6,685 bases of DNA, from the NCBI GenBank assembly GCA_016715995.1, contig JADJXF010000032.1:1-6685 (forward strand). The letters are read 5' to 3'. Positions 1 through 6,427 of the stretch are shown here, in pieces. The DNA is from Flavobacteriales bacterium (GTDB lineage Bacteria; Bacteroidota; Bacteroidia; Flavobacteriales_F; PHOS-HE28). The notes beneath the pieces are model-generated. The model was not told the DNA's origin, made no database searches, and saw only the letters and a program-made list of their open reading frames with translations. Position 1 is the stretch's first letter; every line of letters begins with the position of its first letter. The position numbers were made by a program, and so were the translations under genes.

Positions 1-476
1 CTCGACCGCTTCATCATCGTGGTGGCCCCGCACACCAGCAACCGGGATTTCGTGGTGGGCCTCGCCGTGCGCAGCATCGCCCGCCTCACCGATGTGAAGT
101 TCCTCGCCAAGGATTCGCTCTTCGGACCGCTCACCGGCTGGTTCTTCCGCGGGCTCGGCGGCTTCCCGGTGGACCGCAGCAAGCACAACAACATGGTCGA
201 TGCCGTGGTGGACCTCTTCGGGCGCGGCGCTGATCAAGAAGACGCCATCACCCCGAGGGCACGCGCAGCTACCAGCCGCATTGGAAGACCGGCTTCCACC
301 GCATCGCCACCGGCGCCGGCGTGCCCATCATCCTGGCCACCTTCGATTACCCCAACAAGCTCGCGATCATCACCGCCCCCTTCCCGCTCACCAACGACCC
401 CGAGGCCGACATCGAGCGCATGAAGGATTGGTTCCGTCCGCACAAGGGCAAGAACCCGGAGGATGGCGTGCGCTGA
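1..476 (+). CDS. PlsC-like acyltransferase, 5'-truncated by window and frameshifted
   Basis: Probable membrane-associated acyltransferase of the 1-acyl-glycerol-3-phosphate acyltransferase (PlsC) superfamily, which moves an acyl chain onto a lipid acceptor. Reading starts in frame 1 at the window edge; the true start lies upstream, probably 15-25 codons away. Visible motifs: the catalytic HX4D box as HTSNRD (about 31-48), the acceptor-binding GGFPVDRS box (about 157-180), and motif III PEGTRS (252-269) followed by a WKTGF segment. The HTSN-type catalytic box and short C-terminus match the compact acyltransferases common in Bacteroidota. Motif III lies in frame 3, not frame 1: a C-run at 251-254 appears one C short, and the reading then continues without a stop to TGA at 474-476. 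The residues just before the break (about 225-250) align poorly with the family, so a second small error there is possible. The exact lipid substrate cannot be told. The superfamily assignment is firm; whether the gene is truly broken is doubtful. Confidence 0.85.
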
Positions 477-503
477 TGGCACGATGATCGAAGCGGTCCC
501 CGC

Positions 504-1028
504 ATGAAACCCATCGCCCTCTTCAGCCTGCTGGCCTGCGCCGCGGCCGCCCACGGACAGGACCGCTTCCCCACCATGCACGGCGAACGCGCCGACGGCA
601 GCATTTTGGAATTGCCCGGAAGCCCCGATACGCCTTTCATCGTGATCGGCCTCGCCTACGGGCAGAAGGCGCAGCCCGCACTGGAGGACTGGTACGAACC
701 CGCCTACCTGCGCTTCGTGGCCAAGCACGGCCTCTTCGCCAACGCCTACCAGACCGAGGTGTACTTCGTGCCGCTCTTCACCGGCGCGAACAAGGCCGCC
801 TATGCCCCCAGCCTGAAGCGGTTCCGCCAGAGCGCCGAGCCCGAAGTGGCCGACCGCGTGGTGTTCGTGAAGGACGATGCCGATGAATTGCGCCAGGCGC
901 TCGGCCTGAAGGACAAGGACATCCCCTACTTCTTCGTGGTGGACCGCGAAGGCCGCATCGTGCATCGCGCCAGCGGCGATTTCACCGACGAGAAACTGGA
1001 GGGAATCGAGGAGGTGCTGCTGCGCTGA
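504..1028 (+). CDS. Exported thioredoxin-like-fold protein without CXXC (conserved hypothetical)
   Basis: Intact 174-residue protein of unknown function. The ATG at 504 is chosen because it begins a clean signal peptide: a short basic start, a hydrophobic core rich in Leu and Ala, and likely cleavage near AHGQ (residues 16-19). The rest suggests a thioredoxin-like fold: a strand FIVIGLAYG (45-53) followed by a helix with EDW (61-63), a strand VYFVPLF (86-92), then KDIPYFFVVDREGRIV (138-153), where IPY resembles the cis-proline loop and the following strand-turn-strand is typical of redoxins. The C-terminal helix ends at VLLR. No Cys pair stands where CXXC would be, and the only cysteine is in the signal peptide, so disulphide chemistry is unlikely. 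It recalls the ATP10-like or DUF4174-like secreted proteins seen in Bacteroidota, from memory and not searched. It begins 27 bases after the acyltransferase stop, so co-transcription is plausible. The periplasmic or outer-surface location is inferred from the signal peptide. Confidence 0.8.
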   Translation: MKPIALFSLLACAAAAHGQDRFPTMHGERADGSILELPGSPDTPFIVIGLAYGQKAQPALEDWYEPAYLRFVAKHGLFANAYQTEVYFVPLFTGANKAAYAPSLKRFRQSAEPEVADRVVFVKDDADELRQALGLKDKDIPYFFVVDREGRIVHRASGDFTDEKLEGIEEVLLR

Positions 1029-1325
1029 AGCCCCTTCACCCCTGCGCGATGAGGCCTGGTTTGCTCAGGGTTGGCGCGCACAGGTCATCGCACGGGGAAG
1101 AATCTGCTTTGCGTGAACGAAGACGGTTGCGCGGAGAATGCATCGCGCAGCACCATCGGCTGTGCCATTCAAGCCGCGGTGACGGTCCGTCCATGATCGC
1201 ATCATGACCGGCGTGCGGGGAGGGCGCTCGCGCCGCTTCCATCGGCAGCGGGCGGACTGGAATTGACGCATCTCATGAGGGGAATGGCCTGGCCGGATAC
1301 CTTCACTCTCCCAAACCCATGTACC
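1029..1325 (+). other. Intergenic region without a supported gene
   Basis: This gap of about 300 bases separates the thioredoxin-like gene from the GEVED-repeat gene. Open frames that cross it are either antisense shadows of the next gene or an upstream TTG/ATG extension with no signal-peptide character. I found no confident Bacteroidota-type promoter (TTG, then TAnnTTTG about 19 bases on). TACCTTCA at 1298-1305 is the nearest look-alike for a -7 box and would leave a leader of roughly a dozen bases before the ATG at 1326, but it has no matching -33 box at the right spacing. A small inverted repeat is at 1192-1206. Confidence 0.5.
1192..1206. repeat. Short perfect inverted repeat (6-bp arms, 3-base loop)
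   Basis: CATGAT at 1192-1197 is the exact reverse complement of ATCATG at 1201-1206, with CGC between. The flanks do not extend the stem. It could be a small hairpin or a dyad binding site upstream of the GEVED-repeat gene, but a match this short can occur by chance and no T-run follows to suggest a terminator. Confidence 0.25.
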
Positions 1326-3502
1326 ATGGAACAGCTTCGACACGCCAGTGCATGCAGCGCATTCCTCCTCGCATCGGTGCTGAACGCGCAAGGCCTTGAA
1401 CCGTTGCCGGCCCTGTCCGGCGCGTTGGAACGTGGCGGCGGCGGGTACTGCACGCCGAACTTCACCGTGGGCGTCACCGACGGCGATTACATCCAGGAGG
1501 TCGACTTCGCGGATATCGTGAGCAACACCGGCGACAACGGCGGTGCGGCATACACGAACTATGTCAACGCGGGGCCGCTTACGCGAACCACGCGCGTGCT
1601 GAACACGGGCGTGATGTACCTCTTCTCCGTGACGGCAGGCAGCTACGATCCTGCCGGCGCCAACAACGAGAGCTTCGCCGCCTGGCTCGATACCGATCAG
1701 GATGGATCCTTCGAGCCCGATGAGCTGGTGGACAGCTGGACCACCACGCAGCCCTTCGAGATCCACAGCATCAACACCTCCATCGATTTCGCCGCGCTCA
1801 TCGGTTACACGCGGTTGCGCGTCATGACCGTGTTCAACGGCGGAGCGCTCGATCCCTGCGGTTCCTATTCCTACGGCGAGTGCGAGGATTACATGGTGCT
1901 CATCGAGGACGGTGCGCGCTGCATCCCGCTCATCCCGTATGGCACCAGCGATGGCGACGAGATCACGAACGTGGCGTTGGGCGGCGTGGCGCTCTCCGGT
2001 ACCCTCAGCGAGTTCCCCTGGATCAACGGCGACTGGATTGGCCGTCAGCTGGTGATGGGCGCCTCCTACGACCTCGACATCACCATCGGCGCCTACGCCC
2101 CCGAATACGTGGGCGCGTGGATCGACTGGGACGGCGATGGCGATTTCGATGACGCCGGAGAGAGCCTCGGCCTGGTGCAGCTCGCCGGTGCGTTCCAGAC
2201 CGCGACCTTCCAAGTGACCCCGCCTTTCCTGCGCTCGGGTTATTGCCGCATGCGCATCCGCTCCGCCTACAACGCGCCCGGCATGACCGCCTGCGCCGAT
2301 GTGGACTACGGCGAGACCGAGGATTACACCGTCTCTGTCCAGGCGCCCGGCATGCCCTGCCTGCCCATCCTCGGCTACGGCGGCACCAACGGAAGCGGCA
2401 TCTACAGCGCCAACCTCTTCGGCGTCGACTTCAGCGGCGACCAGTCCGCGGTATGGCCGCACCACACCTTGCACAACGATCGCCGCTGCGCTCATGCAGG
2501 GCCAGTTCTACCATCGGCTCGCTCGTCACCAACGCGAATCCTGGCGACCGTTTCGACCTGCGCCTCGACCTGAACGGCGATGGCGACATGGACGATGCGG
2601 GCGAACTGCTGTGGACCGCCGACAACACCATGGCCTATGAGACGCTGCCGCTCTCCTTCACCATTCCCGCCAATTGTCCGCCCGGGCAGCACCTGCTGCG
2701 CCTGCGCGCGTTCGACATCGTCTGGAGCCCCATCACCAGCTGCCAGAACCTCTACCTCGGCGAGGTGGAGGATTTCCTGGTCACCGTGGAGGAGAACGGC
2801 GGCTATTGCCTGCCCTACCTCAGCTACTGGACCACCGATGGAGACTTCATCGACGGGTTCCAGCTCGGCGACATCGCCAATACCCCCACGGGGGGAAGCT
2901 TCGGGCCCGCGTACTCCGATTACCGCAACCTGAGCACCGAGCTCGAGCGCGGCAGCGCCACCAACGCTTACGTGATCGCCGGTGAGTACTGGCCCGATGC
3001 CTATGCGGTGTACATTGATTACAACCAGGACGGGACACTCGATGAAAGCACTGAGCTGATCGGCTCGGGCAGCAGCACCGAGGGCTTCGACTGGCTCACC
3101 TACCCCTTCACCGTGCCCATGAGCGCGCTGCTCGGACCCACCTTGCTGCGCGTGCGCTGCTCCTACGGCTTGGCCGGCGTGGGGCCCTGCGACGATGCCA
3201 GTTTCGGTGAGACGGAGGATTACACCGTGGTGATCACCACCACCACCGGAATCGGCGATGCCGCCGCGCACGACTGGCGCGTGATCGCCGACCCGCTCGC
3301 CGATGCCGCACGAATCGAAGGCGCGAGCCTCGATGGCGCGCGCTACGAATTGCTCGACGCCGCCGGCCGCACTGTGCGCGAAGGACGCATCGCCGCTACG
3401 CCCCACCGCATCGGCATGGCCGGACTGGCCGATAGCGCCTACACCATCCGATTGACCCAGGCCACGGGCACAACGGCCAAACGCTTCGGCTGGGTGCGGT
3501 GA
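1326..3502 (+). CDS. T9SS-exported GEVED-repeat surface protein, frameshifted
   Basis: Secreted or surface-attached protein of about 725 residues; role not known, plausibly adhesive or structural. The ATG at 1326 is preferred over the upstream TTG 1263 and ATGs 1275/1284 because it directly begins a signal peptide (basic start, then AFLLASVLNAQG, likely cleavage after NA). Four repeats of about 130-160 residues follow, each opening with a C-[TIL]-P segment and closing with a GE[CTV]ED[YF] box (1875-1892, 2310-2327, 2759-2776, 3206-3223), the hallmark of the GEVED domain. Each repeat carries an Asp-rich loop of D-x-[DN]-x-D-G type. The C-terminus (about 3250-3499) is a diverged type A T9SS sorting domain: YELLDAAGRTVREG and GLADSAYTIRLT match the usual 'vyDltGr' and 'GvYflrv' strands, though the usual YPNP opening is replaced by ADPLAD. 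Frame 3 is used to about 2480, then frame 2 from about 2510, with a short frame 1 stretch between; see findings. The type A signal implies cleavage and surface anchoring after outer-membrane transit. Confidence 0.85.
1446..1913 (+). repeat. GEVED-type repeat 1
   Basis: Opens with YCTPN and TDGDYI and closes with GECEDYMVLIED. It contains DTDQDGSFEPDE at 1689-1724, which fits the classical EF-hand loop pattern (acidic positions 1, 3, 5, Gly 6, hydrophobic 8, Glu 12). This is the longest of the four, with an added segment between the opening strands and the Asp-rich loop. In the family the box is usually GEVEDY or GETEDY; Cys replaces the third residue here. Confidence 0.8.
1920..2336 (+). repeat. 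GEVED-type repeat 2
   Basis: Opens with CIPLIPYGTSDGDEI and closes with GETEDYTV. The Asp-rich loop DWDGDGDFDDAGE lies at 2124-2162. It aligns best with repeat 3 (shared GDGD.DDAGE and YC.MRIR / LLRLRA type strands), suggesting that the inner two repeats arose from one duplication. Confidence 0.8.
2358..2788 (+). repeat. GEVED-type repeat 3 (contains the frameshifts)
   Basis: Opens with CLPILGYGGTNGSGI in frame 3 and closes with GEVEDFLVTVEE in frame 2. The Asp-rich loop DLNGDGDMDDAGE is at 2567-2605. The middle of the repeat is only recovered by passing through frame 1 (ALMQGQFY), which aligns with QLVMGASY of repeat 2; this is what shows that two indels lie between about 2480 and 2511. Confidence 0.75.
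2801..3235 (+). repeat. GEVED-type repeat 4
   Basis: Opens with GGYCLPYLSYWTTDGDFI and closes with GETEDYTVVITT, all in frame 2. The Asp-rich loop DYNQDGTLDESTE is at 3017-3055. It resembles repeat 1 in its opening (WTTDGDFI against VTDGDYI) and is followed by a Thr-rich linker into the sorting domain. Confidence 0.8.
3251..3499 (+). other. Type A T9SS C-terminal sorting domain (diverged)
   Basis: The last 80 or so residues form the small beta-sandwich that targets cargo to the type IX translocon. Recognisable strands are ARYELLDAAGRTVREG, a GMAGL turn, SAYTIRLTQATG and the terminal KRFGWVR. The early YPNP motif is not conserved. Family knowledge: such domains are normally removed by a PorU-type sortase with attachment to the surface lipopolysaccharide; none of that machinery is encoded in this window. 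Confidence 0.75.
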
Positions 3503-3640
3503 GCGCCATCGCATCCTCCGTCATTCACGCGGCGAAGCATCTGCGCCATCGGTGACCGCGGCTTCGGCTGACCAACCCTTTCCCCTGCCGTTGCGTCTTC
3601 CCGGTGCCCACCCCCGCTGTTGCGGTCCCGCTGGACCGGG
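3503..3640 (+). other. Short intergenic region between the two T9SS cargo genes
   Basis: No gene is supported in these 138 bases. CGGC-TTCG-GCTG around 3560-3571 could form a four-pair hairpin with a stable UUCG loop, but no T-run follows, so a terminator call is not justified. No clear TTG / TAnnTTTG promoter pair was found ahead of the next start. Confidence 0.45.
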
Positions 3641-6427
3641 ATGAAACGGATGATACACTTGCTGCGCCGCCTTTCCTTCCTGGCCTGTTGGGCCATGGCC
3701 ATCTGCCCCGGAGCACCGGTGCGCGCGCAGGTGGTGATCAACGAAGTGAGCGCGGCCAACTGGGACCTGATCAACCTGGGCGGCGAGTACGAGGACTGGG
3801 TGGAGCTGTACAACGCCGGTGGCAGCAGCGTGGACCTGAGCGGCTGGCACCTGAGCGACGACGATGCCGATCCCGGCAAGTGGACGGTGCCCGGCGGCAT
3901 TTCCATCGCAGCGAACGGGCATTTGGTGATCGTGTGCAGCGGGAAGAACGCGGTGATCATCGGCATGCCGCACACGAACTTCAAGCTCACCCAAACCAAG
4001 CAGGAATCCGTGGTGCTGTCCGATCCCGCGATGAGCTTGATCGATTCGTTCCAGTTCGCGCAGCCCACGCAGAAGAACCACAGCTGGGGCCGCACCGCCG
4101 ATGGCGCCGCCACCTGGAGCATCTTCCTCTCGCCCACGCCCGCAGCGGTGAACACGGGTCCGTCCTCCTACTACGCCGAAACGCCCCTGATGAGCCCCGT
4201 CGCTGGCGGATACGCCGGGAGCACGAGCGTGAGCATTGCCGTGCCCGCTGGATGCACGGTGCGGTACACGCTTGATGGCGAAGAGCCCACGGCCGCGAGC
4301 ACGCTATACGCCGGTCCGTTCAATGTGAACGCCACCACCTGCGTGCGCGCGGTGGCCTTCAGCGCAACGCCGGGCGTGCCGCCGAGCTTCATCGAGACCA
4401 GCACCTACTTCATCAACGAAACGCACACCCTCCCGGTGTGGAGCATCGCCGCTGGTGCGGATGTGCTCATGATCCTGAACAACGGCGGCAACACCACGAT
4501 CGCCGAGGGCAACATCGAGTACTTCGATGCGGGGCAGACCTTGCTGGATGAATCGCTCGGCGAATTCAACGAGCATGGCGGTACCAGCAACAGCAACGAC
4601 CAGCGCAACATCGACTACATCGTGCGCGACGAGTTCGGCTACGACGACGAGATCGAGAACCAGCTCTTCCGCGGAGCGACCGCAACCGACTTCGAGCGCA
4701 TCATCCTCAAAGCGCCGCCGGCGACAACTACCCCGGCTACAGTGGCGCGCACATCCGCGATGCCTACGTGCAGAGCCTGAACCAAGTCATCGGCCTCAAG
4801 TTGGACGAGCGGACCTACGAGCCCTGCATCGTTTACGTGAACGGGCAGTATTGGGGCGTGTTGAGACGCGGGAGAAGGTGGACGACAACGACTTCACCGA
4901 GTACTACTACGACCAGCCCGGGGAGAGCGTGGACCCGATCCAGGAGTACGGCAGCATCTGGGCCGACTACGGCAGCACCGCGCCGTGGTGGGAGCTCTAC
5001 CTCTTCATCACCGGCAACGACATGAGCGACCCGGCCAACTACGCCGTGGTGAAGGACTCGCTGAGCACCTTGAGCATGATCGACCACATGATCCTGAACG
5101 AGTACGTGGCCAACGGATCGTGGCTCGCCTTCAACACCATGTGGTGGCGGGGGAAGGATCCCGATGGCGATCACAAGAAGTGGGGGTATTGCTGCTGGGA
5201 CATGGATTGGATCCTGGGGTCGCCGCACAACGAGTTCGGATTCCCCGAGAGCACGCCGCTGAACGATCCCTGCGACCACACCAACGAGAACATCGGGGGC
5301 ACGCCCAGCGCCACCAACTTCGCCAGCACGCACTTCGCCATGTTCAACGCGCTGATGGACAATGACGAGTTCAAGTCGCAATACCTCGCGCGCTACGCCG
5401 AACTGATCAACCACGGGCTCGACTGCGAAACCACCGTGGGCCACCTGGACAGCCTGATCGCCTTGATCGACCCGGAGATGGACCGCCACTGCCAGCGCTG
5501 GGGCGGCACCCCACGATGAGTGGGCGGCGAACGTGCAGGAAGTACGCGATTTCCCTCATCGCGACGCTGCGCGTACATCGTGGAAGGCATCGAGAACTGC
5601 TACGGCGTGGAGCCGCGGGACATCGTGATCCTCGTTGACCCGCCCGGCAGCGGCATGGTGCACTTCAACACCATGGACCTCGTGGACTTCCCGTTCAGCG
5701 GCACCTACTTCGACAGCACCAACCTCCATTTCGCGGAAGAAGCCTACTCCCACCCGGGACTTCAGCCATTGAGCACCAGCAACCACTGGGTGCTGCCTTC
5801 GGAATCGGACTCGGCCATGTGGTTCATGCTCCTGCATGCCGACACGTCGTCGCCCACTTCACCCCCGAGATCCGCTACGACGTGGTGCTCGATGGTGCCG
5901 CGCACGGCGGTGGCGAGATCCTCCTCGGCGACCACCTCTACTCCAGCTTTCCGGTCTCCGCCTCAGTGCCCGAAGCGCAGCCCTTCGACCTCGCGGCCAT
6001 CCCCAAGCTCTACTTCGACTTCGTCGCCTGGGAGATCCGCGGCGGTGGCCTCAACCCCTTCTTGCCCGCCGACACGCTGCAGGACACACTTTCCATCACC
6101 TTCTTCGCGCCGGACACCATCATCGCGCACTTCCATCCGCACGACCACGGCTACTACGTGCCCAACGCCTTCACGCCGAACGGCGATGGGTTCAACGACC
6201 TGTGGATCCCACTCGGCGACCGCGTGGACCTGGACGCCTATGACCTGCGCCTCTTCGATCGCTGGGGCCAGCAGCTCTTCTTCAGCAACGACTTCCACGA
6301 AGGGTGGGACGGCACGGCCGGTGGCCACGAAGTGCCCATCGGAGTCTACCTCTACCGCATCGATGTGCGCGATGCCTTCACGCAGGAACGATGGATCCTG
6401 CACGGGCATGTGACGGTGGTGAGGTAG
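3641..6427 (+). CDS. T9SS-exported CotH-kinase-like protein (LTD, chitobiase-C, CotH, InlB-like repeats, type B sorting), frameshifted
   Basis: Modular secreted protein of about 928 residues. The ATG at 3641 is chosen over the upstream TTG 3620 because it begins a signal peptide (MKRM, hydrophobic FLACWAMAI, likely cleavage after VRA). Domains: lamin-tail domain at residues about 31-170 (VVINEVSAAN, DWVELYN, LSGWHLSDD, SWGR); chitobiase/hexosaminidase C-terminal-like sandwich at about 185-249 (TVRYTLDGEEPT, LYAGPF, VRAVAF); CotH-kinase domain at about 4424-5560 with HGGTSNSNDQR, FERIILKA, YVNGQYWGV, ETREKVDDNDF and the metal-binding-type WDMDWILG (5196-5219); two InlB-like repeats; and a type B sorting domain at the end. 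CotH proteins of spore-formers are atypical protein kinases; the key Asp box is present, but the substrate here is unknown. The reading path is frame 2, 1 (from about 4714), 3 (4863), 1 (5512), 3 (about 5565), briefly 1 (5758), 3 (5772), 2 (5846). No stop occurs on this path. Sequencing error is the likely cause. Confidence 0.8.
3731..4152 (+). other. Lamin-tail (LTD) domain of the CotH protein
   Basis: This immunoglobulin-like beta-sandwich opens with VVINEVSAAN and continues with DWVELYNAGGSSVDLSGW, GHLVIVCSGK and the closing SWGRTADG. In secreted bacterial proteins LTD domains commonly sit N-terminal to CotH or nuclease modules and probably bind a surface or matrix partner; no catalytic residues are expected. 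Confidence 0.8.
4193..4388 (+). other. Chitobiase/beta-hexosaminidase C-terminal-like domain
   Basis: A short sandwich with the usual signature: SVSIAVPAGCTVRYTLDG, then EEPTAASTLYAGPF, then VRAVAF. In known families it follows LTD or precedes CotH and acts as a spacer or carbohydrate-facing module; it is not catalytic itself. Confidence 0.75.
4424..5560 (+). other. CotH-kinase-like domain (spans four frame breaks)
   Basis: Begins at HTLPVWSIAAGADVLM and includes HGGTSNSNDQR, DEFGYDDEIENQLF, FERIILKA, an AHIRDAY helix, YVNGQYWGVYETREKVDD (reconstructed across the break at 4861-4863), MIDHMILNEY, SWLAFNTMWW, WDMDWILG and a C-terminal RWGG...DEW segment. WDMDW-x-x-G corresponds to the Asp-box region that coordinates metal-ATP in CotH proteins. 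The domain is unbroken in sequence terms once indels near 4713, 4862 and 5511 are corrected. Confidence 0.75.
5622..5860 (+). repeat. InlB-like repeat 1 (F-x-x-W ... ADTVVAHF)
   Basis: A module of about 80 residues ending in ADTVVAHF, recovered across the break at 5845. The internal DFSHWSTSNHWVLP is recovered only by reading 5758-5771 in frame 1. It aligns with the following module: VILVD with VVLDG, DFSHW with DFVAW, VLPSESDS with LNPFLPAD, and ADTVVAHF with PDTIIAHF. The role is presumably structural. Confidence 0.6.
5876..6133 (+). repeat. InlB-like repeat 2 (F-x-x-W ... PDTIIAHF)
   Basis: A tandem partner of about 86 residues, all in frame 2: YDVVLDGAAHGGGEILL, then YFDFVAWEIRGG, LNPFLPAD and PDTIIAHF. 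It leads straight into the sorting domain through a His-rich linker (HFHPHDHG). The resemblance is to the bacterial InlB B-repeat type; the family name is an inference from the strand pattern. Confidence 0.6.
6152..6424 (+). other. Type B T9SS (gliding-motility, CHU_C-like) sorting domain
   Basis: A terminal domain of about 91 residues with the diagnostic opening PNAFTPNGDGFNDLW (6161-6205), then YDLRLFDRWGQQLF, WDGTAGGHEVPIGVYLYRI and the final HGHVTVVR. This is a strong match to the gliding-motility C-terminal domain used by T9SS cargo of Bacteroidota. Type B cargo is generally released or kept at the surface by accessory SprF-like partners; none is encoded next to it here. Confidence 0.92.

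Noticed and set aside
234..965. 243-codon antisense open frame
   Set aside because: It covers two sense genes with clear family motifs and shows none itself.
1071..1111. TTG ... TCTGCTTTG as a Bacteroidota promoter
   Set aside because: The spacing is far longer than about 19 bases and the -7 box lacks the TA.
1263..1325. Upstream TTG/ATG starts extending the GEVED gene N-terminally
   Set aside because: The extension would place polar residues and two prolines before the signal peptide; the ATG at 1326 starts it cleanly.
1065..2495. 476-codon antisense open frame
   Set aside because: It lies opposite the GEVED-repeat gene, is rich in Val, Gly, His and Ala as expected for a GC-rich shadow, and has no signal peptide or known motif.
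3227..3240. Perfect 14-base palindrome GTGGTGATCACCAC
   Set aside because: It sits inside coding sequence for a VVITT linker (GTG GTG ATC ACC ACC), so codon choice explains it.
2492..3514. 340-codon antisense open frame
   Set aside because: It is a shadow of GEVED repeats 3-4 and the sorting domain; composition is typical of antisense GC-rich reading.
4700..5850. Programmed ribosomal frameshifting in the CotH gene
   Set aside because: Too many shifts in both directions, no shared slippery heptamer, and one pair is compensating; indel errors explain all of them more simply.
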